Below are positions 25,272 to 35,998 of a stretch of DNA of 64,000 nt, one piece after another. Made by a program: the position numbers and the translations under genes. The DNA is from Orobanche coerulescens. Its lineage: Eukaryota > Streptophyta > Magnoliopsida > Lamiales > Orobanchaceae. Where the stretch lies: contig CM065809.1 of NCBI GenBank assembly GCA_033398695.1, positions 172,102,501 through 172,166,500 on the forward strand, written 5' to 3'. The notes beneath the pieces were generated by a model that ran no database searches, was not told the DNA's origin, and saw only the letters and a program-made list of their open reading frames with translations. The first letter of the stretch is position 1, and each line of letters opens with the position of its first letter.

Positions 25272-25493
25272 ATACCAAACCATAAAAGTAACAAGTTATA
25301 TATCCTCATTCATAAGAATATAAGTTTTTGATACCAAAAGACATTAATACCCTTAAATCTATCACTAAAAGATAAAAAGGAAAGTCAACATCAACACTTT
25401 TTTGGAGGACATTTTAGTCTTTTTAAGCAAAATGGTATCAATAACTTACACTCTTATGAGTGGGGATATATACTTATCAATTTTATGGGCATA
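25272..25493. mobile_element. Short MITE-like inverted repeat built from MULE ends
   Basis: Left and right ends are inverted copies of the same terminal sequence as the MULEs: ATACCAAACCATAAAAGTAA on the left and, reversed from the right, CCATAAAATTGATAAG. It abuts the MULE-B left end at about 25494 with the outermost 8-9 bases of both lost. It is either a deletion derivative of the MULE or a duplication of its terminus. Confidence 0.55.
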
Positions 25494-25776
25494 AAAGTAA
25501 CAAGTTATATATCCTCATTTATAAAACTGTAAGTTTTTTAAACCAAAATGTGTTAATAGACTTTATTACCCTTAAAGTCTACCACTAAAAGATAAAAAAA
25601 CATAAAAAAATAGAAGATTATTAAAAGCAAACAACAATAAAAAATAGAAAATTATTAAAAGCAAACAACAATAATCTAAACGGTCCCACAACTCAATATT
25701 TTCCCAAAGCAAAAAAACTCTCCTTATATCTCTGCAAAAAAACTCTCCCGTCGTGAAACCCTTCGCCGGCCAGAAA

Positions 25777-28700
25777 ATGTCGAACTCCGACTACCACAGA
25801 GAATCTGAAGACGCCAGAAGTTCCGCTAGTGACACTCCATCTGAAGAGGAATTCATCAATGAGCCGCCGGTTAGTGTATTTTCATTCACACACGATCTTG
25901 CCACGACGGTTGTTCATCATCCCACGATGGTGCTGAAGAAGATGACACCATCGTGTACACGATGGTCTTTCGTGGGCACGATGGTTTACACACGACGGTC
26001 GTCGATCGTGTGTGCCGCCGTGTGCTAGAAGACCAAAGACTCCTGCCCTGCACACGATCGACGCCCGTCGTGTGAGCCGTCGTGTGGCACACGATGGTCT
26101 TCACACGACGGGCATCGATCGTGTGTCTGCCATCGTGTGCAAGGCAGATTTTTTTTCATTCTCTTAAGCATTCTATCATATTCTTATGAGTTGTATGTCT
26201 ATATTGCAGACTGGTTGCGTATGGAAGAGACCTACATTGCGTTTTGTTACACGTTAATTGAATCTTCACATACGGGAGGCGGTATTTAAAGAGATCATTG
26301 AGACACTAATAAGTATGGGCCGCAATTCCGTAGTTGCTGATCGAGCTATCGAGAGCTTGACCGAGGGGGTCCTGGGGCGCTTGATTAAAGTTAGGAGAAA
26401 TGGGAGTTCAAATACTGCCCACATCACTTGATTGCCCATCAATTGGAGGGTGATCAAATCCCCCCCGGATGAGTTGTGGTTCCAGGTTTGCGGGAGGACC
26501 ATTCGTTTTATGGCCCGTGATTTTGCCATGATCACTAGACTCCATTTTGGAAACTCTACCTTCCATCCACAGGACGGCCATCTCCTTCCGTCTGACGGTA
26601 TTTTCCACAGAATACTCCATGGCAAAAATATTAAGGTTAGTGTTCTGCGGAAGAGGTTCAATGCTCGAGATTTTGGTAGAGACATAAGAGATTATGTGAA
26701 GGTTGCCAATTTGCTTATATACTACTACTTTATCCTATGCCATGACGACATGATGGTCGAGACATGGGCATGGGCATTAGTTGAGGATTTCGAGCAGTGG
26801 GATATGTTTCCTTGGGGTTCTTATGCCTTTGGGGTTTTAATCTTACTACATAGGCAACGTTTCCATGAAGGAGGGACAAGAGCACAAGGACTATCACTTC
26901 TATGGTCCTGTTTGGGCTTTACATATATGGTCGTATGAGATGATTCCTTCATTGGGAGCATTGTGTGGTATTCGAGATAAATCTGTCCAAGTCCCCCGGT
27001 GTTTGATGTGGACTACGAGGAAGATGTTTTGTGCTTTCACTCATTTATTCGACGATAAGGTACATAAATTTGTAAACGTATTTTCTCCTGACTTCATCTC
27101 TGCAACGTTATGTGATTGCCCATCTAATGGTATACTTTAATGACTAATTTTGCAGCACATAGTACTTCCCTCTTTACCGCATCTGGAGGAGGATGGGGCT
27201 GAGTACTACTACCTGAGCATTGAGAATGGCTCGCCATATGACGTTAAGTTCATTAAGCCTGTAAGAATAGCTGTGAAGAACAAGGAAGATGAGCCTACGC
27301 CGATCCCGATAAAGAAAGTTATGGATAGGTTGAAGAAGGCTGCTGGGAAATTGATTACATATGAGTCGGCACATAAAGTGTCGAAGCGACGCCGGCAGAG
27401 TACCCCACCAGTAGATGGTGCAGAGACATCGGACCGGGAGAGGCATCCAGAGAGGGTGTGTTGTGTCCACGTACTTCCTTGTCCGGACCACACCCAGGGC
27501 ACGAGCAGGGATGAGTACTTCGATCGCCGTTTGAAGGCGATCCTGTACGATGACTCCGAGACAGGATTTATTGCTTGAGTTTCTCGCCGGGTGCTTTCTG
27601 GGATCGTGGATTTCTCCGGACCTACGCATAGACGTTCTAGGAGCCCGGTGCACTACTCAACTAGGAGCCATGATAGGCCTCGTCATTCTACATCTGTTAG
27701 CAGCGCCCAGCGGAGGATTCATGACCCTCCACGTCACTCAGTCTCTGGTGCAGCCCACAGTCACCATTCTCAGCGTCAGCCTAGTCACCATTCACAGCGT
27801 CCGCCTACCAACCATTCTGAGGTCCAGCACAGTCACCATTTTGAGATCCAGCACAGTCATCATTCTCAGATTCATCGTTCTTTTGAGCGGACTCAGCAGC
27901 CCCTTGATTACGAGCATCATTATGAGCCATTTGATGCGCTGTTTCAGCAGTATAGGACGATGTTCGACTGGTTTCAGGACGAGCATCATTATAGTGCGAT
28001 GTTTCAATGTGAAGGTGGTGGTCCTCAGCAGCAGCCTCCATTTCAGATCGATCAGCCAGTTTTTGACATCGAGCAACCGGCTGTACAACTCTCTGATTGT
28101 TATAGTTGTGAGAGGGATGCTGAGGGTGATGAGGATGGTGAGAGTGCCGGAACACAGCATTTGGGTGAGTGTAGTCTTCCACCGCGAGTGAGTCGACCAT
28201 CTGCTGCTCTTCGGGAGCCTTTTGTGGTTGCGCCTCCAAGAGATAGCGAGGATCTGAAGAAGTTGTACCTACACTTTAGGAGGGAGCAGCCACGTGATGC
28301 TATTGTCCGGTGTTTGGAGACTGGTCATGCTCTCACCCAGGCATTATTTGACCGGATAGAGTCTAGCCGTGAAGACTTTGATGCCGAGGTGATAGACTGT
28401 TACGTGCTTGCGACTCGAGCGAGGCTTCGGAGGGGAGTCCGTAGTGTTGGTGTCGGTAGAGTTGGCACTGTACTTACCGGCTCCCAATTTTACGTAAGTT
28501 ATATAACCTACTCGCTTGTATATCATTGGTGTGATGTGTATTTTTTGTTAATTTTTTGGTTTGGCTTTTTGTAGTTAGTTTTGGCCAACGAGTTTGCAAG
28601 ACTCCATCCGGATGATCCACTTGGTATCAAGGTGACAGGGAAGCCAGTTTACAAGGATTGGAAAATTCCTAAATGCATCGAGGACTACATGACAGGTCTT

Positions 28701-29238
28701 GATACACCTCATGCGGTTCCATGGTTAAATTGCAACGAAGTAAGTTTGAAATTTATATTTATAAATGATTCGCTATGTTTGATGTGATGATCTTATATGA
28801 TTACATATTTTATTTCAACAGATCATTGTCATTTGTTGCCTCGACCAGAGCCACTGGGTGACTATCAAGATTGACATCATAACATGGACCGTGGAGTTGT
28901 ACGGTTCCTTGTCACACCACCACGAAGATGGTCGATACCGATTCAACCAACTGCGACCGATTATGCGTCTGATGCCTCGTGTGCTAGCTCAATCCGGGTA
29001 TTGGCTGAACAACCAATCGAAGAAGAAGTATGAAACGGAGATGAGTTTCAAAATTATGCCACGAGAGCTACAGTTCATACAAAATGACAATCACAGTTGT
29101 GGCCCCTTCGCGTGCATGTACTTGGATCGACTCGTCTCTGCAAACCCAGGAGCAGGGCACCAAATCAAGGAACTTAATGAGAAATATATTAAGAAATATC
29201 GATATGGTTTAGCTGCTAAATCTTTATGTTGTCTTTAG
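25777..29238 (+). pseudogene. MULE-B DUF1985 / ULP1-type (C48) protease-like gene
   Basis: Five exons fit GT/AG borders: 25777-25869, 26210-27129, 27156-28493, 28575-28739 and 28822-29238, about 975 codons. Exon 2 has the DUF1985 region (WFQVCGRTIRF, ARDFAMITRLHFG). Exon 3 has His/Ser/Gln-rich repeats. Exon 5 is the C48 peptidase: His in SHWVTIKID, Cys in NDNHSCGPF; the usual Asp of the triad appears as Gly (ELYGSL). ULP1 enzymes cut SUMO precursors or conjugates. Lesions are TAA at 26255 and TGA at 27576 (CAA and CGA in MULE-A) and a one-base loss near 26421. It is otherwise complete, so it decayed recently. The start is set by conservation with MULE-A. Confidence 0.85.
25890..26150. repeat. 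CACGATCG word cluster in intron 1 of the ULP-like gene
   Basis: The intron contains many copies of CACACGATCG, CGTCGTGTG and ACCATCGTG in both directions, including ATCGATCGTGTG palindromes. The matching intron of MULE-A (23820-24075) has the same words in a different order. Confidence 0.8.
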
Positions 29239-30702
29239 ACATGTAAAATGGTTTATGGCGTGTTGTGTTGTGGCAAGATTAATGTGTCGTGTTGTTAAAT
29301 ATTTATGTTGTATTTAGACAGTTTTGGCAATATGAATGTGTCGTGTTGTTAAATCTTTATGTTTTGGCTCCGTGTTACACACGATGGATGAACACGATCG
29401 TGGTCATCGTGGGTCACGATCGTGTTGTGTTGTTAAATCTTTATCTTTTGGCTCTGTGTTACACACGATGGATGCACACGATCGTGGCCATCGTGGGTCA
29501 CGATCGTGTGCAACCTGCCCACGGTCATGGGTTGATGCTGTCGTGTGCGCACGATGGCAGCCATGACCGTGTGCACACGATCGTGTGTCCCATCGTGGGC
29601 ACGACCGTGTGTCCCATCGTGTGCATATAAACTTTTGGTATTTTTGCCAATTTGATTTATTGTGTTATCTATAAGGATGTTTTGTGATTCAAAAATTACT
29701 TGTTCAAACATTAATTACTATATAGCTTCTTATACAAACTCGTATTTGTCATTTCGTTGTAATTCATTAGTATATGAGATATTTCATCCAGATGATGAAC
29801 TTATCCGTACGAACTAATACACTAAGAACAGATAGACTACACATGATATGCAATATATTATGTTAATTCAATCAATAACTTTTTAAATAAGTGTATCATT
29901 AACAAATAATTGTTAATATATAAGTAACAACACCTAAATTGACGAGTAATTTGAGAAATTGGTGAAAATATTTGATGTTCTTGTGCACACGATCGTGTGT
30001 CCCATCGTGGGCACGACCGTGTGTCCCATCGTGTGCATCTAAACTTTTGGTATTTTTGCCATTTTATTTATTGTGTTATCTAGAAGGATGTTTTGTTATT
30101 CAAAAATTGATTGTTCAAACATTAATTACTATATAGCTTCTTATACAAACTCGTATTTGTTATTTCATTGTAATTCATTAGTATATGAGATATTTCATCC
30201 AGATGATGAACTTATCCGTACGAACTAATACACTGAGAACAGATAGACTACACATGATATGCAATATATTATGTTAATTCAATCAATAACTATTTAAATA
30301 AGTGTATCGTTAACAAATAATTGTTAATATATAAGTAACAACACCTAAATTGATGAGTATTTTTGATGTTCTTGTGCACACGATCGTGTGTCCCATCGTG
30401 GGCACGATCGTGTGCATACGTGGGTACAGTGCCAATTTGACACCATAGACACCGTGATATCTGGTTGCCAACGTGTCACACGATCGGAGCACACGATCGT
30501 GCCCATCGTGTGCACCATCGTGTGTACTGCAAAGGGCAACATCAAATTATTTTATTATAAAATCCCATCGTGGGTCCCGCTTTTTTCAATATAAGCCCAT
30601 CTTCATTGACTGAGAGTGAAATACATGAACAGTAGCCCCCTTTTCACTACAAACCCTAATCAATTAACATCAGTTAAAATCCATTAAAATCAAATACGCA
30701 AA
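29239..30702. repeat. MULE-B 3' flank: word clusters and 412-bp duplication
   Basis: CACGATCGTG words are dense at 29385-29630, 29983-30035 and 30370-30540. A unit beginning CTTTTGGTATTTTTGCCA at about 29633 repeats at about 30045. From 30540 the sequence is the upstream region of the small gene and matches MULE-A 6884-7060 reversed. There is no protein-coding content of its own. Confidence 0.8.
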
Positions 30703-31066
30703 ATGAGCGGCCGATTACGAGAAAGCGATTTAGGAGGAATCGAAGCACCACCACCAAAAAGAAGGAGAATACCTCCTCCCAACCCACCATACAGAACTAG
30801 GCCGAGAGGAAGATACTCAATGCTCAGAGTAAGTTTTTTGATTTTGTTGTATGTGTAGTGTGTACTGCGAATTAATGTGTTTCATGAAACAGGGCCTATT
30901 TAAAAACACTGCGAGCACTCCAGTCATACTAGATGGTGATGATGATAATGATTTGGAGATTTCTGAGAAGACAAGTAAAGAAGTTATTTTAGAAGAGGAA
31001 GTTCATGAAGATGGTGATACAAGACTAAAGATACAGCAGCAGATGGGGGAAAAGGGATCCAAGTGA
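30703..31066 (+). CDS. Small MULE-borne protein, 99 aa, basic N-part and acidic SIM-like C-part
   Basis: Two exons, 30703-30828 and 30893-31066, join in frame with a GTAAGT donor and CAG acceptor. No lesion is seen. Residues 16-22 (PPPKRRR) look like a nuclear signal, followed by a Pro/Arg-rich stretch. The second exon is acidic and has two hydrophobic cores followed by acidic residues: PVILDGDDD (residues 52-60) and EVILEEEV (about 71-78). Both resemble SUMO-interaction motifs. The start is supported by a remnant of the same exon in MULE-A (6883). I do not recognise the family. Its place between a SUMO-protease-like gene and a transposase makes a link to SUMO plausible but unproven. Confidence 0.7.
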
Positions 31067-31400
31067 TTGTGGTTTTTAAGTTATTATTAGATATTTTGGT
31101 GTGATGGTGATGAACTTTTGTTTTGTAAAGTTATATACTTTGGATATGCTTTTGCTGTAAACTATTGCTCTTTAAAGTGAGCTACTTTGTTATGGTTAAT
31201 GTTTGGCTCCATAATCACCTTTATTTGCTTTACATCACTGAACACTTAAATTTCAATTCAAAGATAAAGAAAATAGACACAAAATTATGCATTTCAACTA
31301 ATAATCAGAATACTGAATCAATACATGGTCCATCGAGGATCAAAATATCAGCACATGATTGTTGCTAGTAAGTCACAAAATATAAAAATACATAAGCAAT
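31067..31400. other. Convergent intergenic region of MULE-B
   Basis: AT-rich 3' flanks of the small gene (+) and of the transposase (-). No gene or clear terminator was identified. Confidence 0.5.
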
Positions 31401-33715
31401 TTAAGTTTCATGGTATGGACATCCCCTTATGTCATGGTCATCATTACGGCAAATGCTACACCTCTTCTTCTCCCGGCGCCTTTGCCTCGTTTGTTCATCC
31501 ATTCCTTGAGTTTCTTCAGGGATATTCAAATCCACACCACATATGGGAATGAATGCTTTGCAAGATTTTCTATTGTGGCTGGTTCCTTTACACCTACCGC
31601 ACACCTGAGGCCGTCCACCTGCGGGCAAATTTTCAACAGCGGACCGTGCGCGATTCATCCTTGGTCGGCCGACTTGTCGTACCCCCTCTGGAGGTACGCA
31701 AACGATAGATGAGATCTCCGGTGGGACATTCCACTCATCAGGATGTGGGATGAGACTAATATGCTCCTTATAAGTCTCTCTAAGGCCTTGTTGCTTGAAA
31801 TAACGACTAACAAAATCATACACGGACAAACCATTGCCGGCGCGCCTGTTACAATAAGCAATTATGTCAAGGATGTTGTATAGGATAATGTATTTTTGAT
31901 ATTGATGAGGTGTAGGATAAATCCAGACCAGCCCTGTTTTGCACACGATGGCAGAACACGATCGTGCCGATCGTGGGTTACGATCGTGTGCATTCTGCCA
32001 TGACCGTGTGCACGACCGTGAGCGTCCGACAGCACCCGCATGCCCACGGCCATGACCTTGTGCAGACGACGATCGTGCCGATCTTGGGTTACGATCGTGT
32101 GCATTCTGCCATGACCGTGAGCACGACCGTGAGCGTCCGACAGCACCCGCATGCCCACGGCCATGACCTTGTGCACACGACGATCGTGCCGATCGTGGGT
32201 TACGATCGTGTGCATTCTGCCATGACCGTGGGCACGACCGTGAGCGTCCGACAGCACCTGCATGCCCACGGCCATGACCGTGTGCACACGACAGCATAGA
32301 CAAAAATATTGAATGGCCATGACCATGTGCACACGACAGCATAGAAAATTACCTTATAGCGGCAATGGCATGACGACATGGAATCTGATCCAAATCAAAC
32401 TCACGACAATAACATGTCCATGTTCGAAGGTCGACCTCATAAGAAACTTTGTTTTCTTCGACTTTATAAACAAGTGGGGTGGTAGCTCGAACGGTAAGAG
32501 TCAGACTGGCTTGCACAGAGTTAGAAAACTTTTCAAAAGTGTGCATTGTCAACTCATGGTCTCTTGATGTAGCTTCTCCCCGCTTCTCATCAAACCAATT
32601 CTCTAAAATTAGGCGAAATATCTCAAGTAACGAGCAAACAGGTAAACGCCTCGCCCACAACATACGATTATTAACGCATTCAACAGTATTGGATGTCAAG
32701 AAGTTATAGCGTCGTACAGGACAATTCGACCTAGCCCACCTCTCTGGCCCAATTTCAGAAAGGCGCCTGTGAGCCCCATTAGGGCTTTCGACATGTAGTT
32801 TCGAAAAGTAGTTTTCAAAAACTTCTTCACGATGCGTGTAGGTAGCACTTCTAAAGAGTCCTATAGCATGCGCACCGTAGGAGGTCAGATTTTTTGCAAG
32901 ATGGTGATAGCACAACCCGTGGAATGCATTCGGATAGACGGCTCGAACAGCATTCTGAATGCTCTTATGTTGGTCACTCACAATCAGTAAATCTTCCATC
33001 GGATTGTAGCATCTGCGCAGGTTATACAGAAAATAAGTCCATGACTCGTCGTTCTCTATCGGACCGAGACCAACTGCAAGAGGAAATACTTGCTCGTTCC
33101 CGTCAAATGTGACGGCCGCAAATAGAGTTCCTTTATTCCTTCCCTTCAGGTAGGTCCCATCAACTATAATCACCAGTCGAAGGCACGTATCAAATGCCCT
33201 AATACTCTGTCCGAGTGCAACGAACATGTGGCAAAACACTGCCTCACGAGTCGTCTGCAAATCATAAATTGTCCCTGGATTACACTGTTTTAACAAATAT
33301 AGATAAGATGGGAGCCTCTGGTACGACTCATCAAAGCCGCCATATGTATTCTCTATCGCTATATTCCTCGTCCGGAGAGCAAAACTGTATAGCATGTCAA
33401 TGCCGTACTCTCTATACATCTCTGCAATCATCTCCTTTGGCCTCAAAGTGACCCCCTCACCGGTCAATCTTTTAGCAAAATAATGGGCGGCAACCTCAGA
33501 AGTGATCGATTGTGGCAAAGACGGTTCAAATCAGGTGACAAATTGTGCTCCAATGTAAACTTAGTAATTCTCCAAATAGTTGCACCCTCAATAGCACACA
33601 ACCTAAACTGACAATTTTTTCGCCCACTCTTACAGACCAACACTATACGTTTATCGGCAGAACGATCAGTGATACACTGTAGCATGTTTTTCAAATGATA
33701 CATTCATACAGTTAT
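31401..33715 (-). pseudogene. MULE-B MURA-type transposase, catalytic core to C-terminus
   Basis: Two exons, 33715-32353 and 31845-31401, are separated by a 507-bp intron; AAG/GTAATT and AACAG/G borders keep the frame. The core has the DDE triad: Asp in IIVDGTYLKG, Asp in LIVSDQHKSI, Glu in SNTVECVNNR, with CYHHLAKNL between. A SWIM zinc finger (CYCREFDLDQIPCRHAIAAI) ends the first exon. The second has VYDFVSRYF and two zinc knuckles, CGRCKGTSHNRKSC and CSICRNDDHDIRGC. The open frame runs from 33518. Upstream of it a shift near 33530 breaks the conserved N-terminal region. Transposases of this family bind the terminal repeats and cut and paste the element. The catalytic residues are all present. 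Confidence 0.88.
31846..32352 (-). repeat. Transposase intron with 111-bp x 3 minisatellite
   Basis: Between the SWIM and zinc-knuckle exons lies an intron packed with CACGATCG words. Its core is a 111-bp unit repeated three times (phase marks at 31981, 32092 and 32203). As 111 is a multiple of three and the unit has no stop on the minus strand, the intron is open in one frame and gives a 37-residue repeat (GRSRSCPRSW...) fused to the last exon. Confidence 0.78.
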
Positions 33716-34444
33716 CCTCAACTCTGTCTTGGAACGAAAGGTGGACCCCACCTCTAGCTGACTGCAGAATCGGTGGAGGCCGCCGACCTAACCCAAAGTC
33801 CCGCACTACCGGGTCCTAAATGGAATGATCCAGTTACGCATTGATTGTAGATGCTCATGCTCGCTCGCGGATTGATGGTCGGATGAGAAGTTCCGACGAC
33901 TCATAATCCTATCCATTTGGGCCGGTTGGCGAACCCAAGCAAGAAATTCCGCAGATAGTGACTCAAGCAAGTCCTTACAACAATCTTCATATTCGGATGT
34001 ATGCACCTCCTCATCTTCCTCGTCTTCCTCGTATTGATACTCTTTGGAAGGCATGTCATAATTTATGTTGCCGGGCTCTACTCTCGAGCTGCTACATCCC
34101 ATATTAACCTCGGGAGTGGAGGAGCTGCTGTTCTCAACATAGACCTTAGGATCCTCCTTGTATTCTACTAGTAATCGAAGTATCTCAGACGCCCGTAATA
34201 GGACTTTTACTTTGTTTCCCTTGGCCATGTGTGTCAAGTACCATAATTTGTAATCGGACTCATTTGGACCACCCAAACCCTCTCTGATAACCCCCATGAG
34301 GTTTGCACGACTAACTTTGCTCGTGTCGATATAGACAAAAAAGGAGTCCCCATCTACATATGTCGATCGCTCCCAGTGACCACCGTGATGTATCAAAATA
34401 CGCTGCCACGACATCTGATTACAAAAAGATGAATAACTATTCAT
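33716..34444 (-). pseudogene. MULE-B transposase N-terminal region
   Basis: An open piece of 212 codons (34444-33806) carries the acidic linker SKEYQYEEDEEDEEVHT and a preceding globular part (HHGGHWERSTYVDGDSFFVY). It is the usual N-terminal extension of plant MURA-like proteins. Stops and shifts between 33806 and 33715 separate it from the catalytic frame. It could be one gene with damaged joins or an unspliced multi-exon N-terminus. Confidence 0.6.
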
Positions 34445-35125
34445 AAAACTGAGCGAACAATATTATAAAACAGTCTGCCTTTGACACGACCGATGCACAC
34501 GGTCGTATACTACCGTGTGCAGTGATCGTGTGCAAGTTTCTGGCCATGAACACGATCGCGACACACGATTGTAGACGATCGTGTTAAACGATCGTGAACA
34601 CATTAGTGGTGCGCACGATGTCAAGGTCGTTGGACACGACCGTTGCACACGATCGTTGCACACGGTGGCTTCCCTTCGTGTGCAGCGATCGTGTCCGTAA
34701 GAACAGATTGGAATTTTTTTTCCAAGCGGTCAAATACTGATGCATACCTTCTTTATGAACCCAGAAACACGACAAATGAAGTCCTATTTCAACGTCAACT
34801 TTTCTTTTCGAATAATCTTGTGATTTCTATAAGATTTTTGAGAGACCCTTTGTCAAAAATGGTTGTGTTGTTTTGATGTATATGTTTGTAGTTAAATTTT
34901 GGTTGTTGGACATTAATATCGATCGGAGCAAATGAGAAAAGTAAAAAAGAAAAAAGAGAAGAAAAGTAGTTTAAATTAAATAAAATAAAAAAAAGTGAGA
35001 AGTCAACATTACTAACAAAAGAGAGGACATTTTAGTCTTTTTAATCAAAATGGTACATAATGGTACTAAAAATTTATAATTTTATAAATGAGGATATAGA
35101 ACTTATCAATTTTATGATTTGGTAT
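34445..35125 (-). repeat. MULE-B right terminal region with word cluster
   Basis: CACGATCG/CACGACCG words cover 34475-34700, upstream of the transposase. The last 150 bases are the terminal inverted repeat (reversed: ATACCAAATCATAAAATTGA). No other gene is present. Confidence 0.72.
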
Positions 35126-35516
35126 TAAAAAATTGATTCCCACTTAAAAAATTAATTCTCACTTTTTTAAAAATAAGTAAGAATATAAAAATTCGTCAAA
35201 ATAATGAATTAGATATATGTTCTTTTTGACCATTTTATATAATTATGTAGCTATCGATTATTGTTATTTACTAAATATTTTTATGCAAATTGCTAATACA
35301 AAATGATAATCAAATCAAGTGATACAATCAATTAATCAAAACAATTTATCAATCAACAAACAGTTAACAGCTAACCACCGATTGCTGCACAAGTCCTTGG
35401 TCAAGTTCCCTTTCTCAAGTACAAATCAATTTCTTATCTGTCAACATGTACCGTCTACCATCTGTCACATAAATACGAACCGTATTACATGATATACGTA
35501 CAAAACATATTCCATA
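35126..35516. other. AT-rich flank, nothing recognised
   Basis: No reading frame, repeat or RNA gene is evident between the MULE-B end and the next MITE. Confidence 0.5.
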
Positions 35517-35998
35517 TAGGGGTGTTCAAAATCGGATATCGGAATTTTGGATATCCGAAAATTCGGATAGTAGATTTTGATATCCGATATCCGTATCCTA
35601 AATTTCGGATATCCGTCGGATATCCGAAATTTCGGATACGGATATCGGATATTCGAATATCCGGAAAAAAATATGAATTATATTCGGATATCCTTATATT
35701 CGAAAAAAATATTCGGATTCGGATATCGGATATACCAATATTCGAAAAAAATTTGGATATGGATATCGGATATTCGAATATCCGAATACCTTCTATTATT
35801 TAAAATATAAAAAAATAAAATTTTTAGGATTTTTCGGATATTTCGAATATCTGAATATCCGATTTTTCTGAAAAGTACTATTCGATATCCGAATCCGAAG
35901 TTTCAGATATCCAAACTTCAGATATTCGAATTTTCGAATATCCGAAACTTCAAATTTTCGGATATTTCGAATCGAATATCAGATATCGGCCATCCCCA
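35517..35998. mobile_element. hAT-like MITE rich in CGGATATCC words
   Basis: The ends TAGGGGTGTTCAAAATCGG and, reversed, TGGGGATGGCCGATATC resemble hAT termini like those at 18889. Nearly the whole 480 bp is made of CGGATATCC/ATTCGAATAT words in both directions. Two overlapping reading frames exist only because the unit lacks stops. No 8-bp target duplication was found. Confidence 0.6.

Larger units (their letters stand above)
25494..35125. mobile_element. MULE-B: Mutator-like element with transposase, small gene and DUF1985/ULP gene
   Basis: The left end CATAAAAGTAACAAGTT and the right end (reversed: ATACCAAATCATAAAATTGA) form long imperfect terminal inverted repeats. The right copy ends at 35125. 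Inside, a ULP1-type protease gene and a 99-aa gene run on the + strand and a MURA-type transposase converges on the minus strand. CACGATCG word clusters occupy the first intron of the ULP gene, its 3' flank, the transposase intron and the transposase 5' flank. Kaonashi MULEs of Arabidopsis and CUMULE of melon also carry ULP-like genes, as I recall. I could not fix a target duplication. Confidence 0.82.

Noticed and set aside
27209..28239. Minus-strand frames opposite the MULE-B ULP-like gene
   Set aside because: They are shadows of the His/Ser/Gln-rich exon; the + strand frame is conserved with MULE-A and has splice borders.
29289..29630. Overlapping reading frames with DRVHT/HDRGH-like repeats in the MULE word clusters
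   Set aside because: They arise because the CACGATCG words lack stops in several frames on both strands; composition follows the word, and no start or neighbour supports coding.
31964..32299. CRISPR-like array of three repeats
   Set aside because: Units are 111 bp in direct tandem without distinct spacers, in plant transposon DNA; this is a minisatellite.
35489..35810. Repetitive YPKFRI/DIRI-type frames
   Set aside because: They are translations of the CGGATATCC word array of a MITE.
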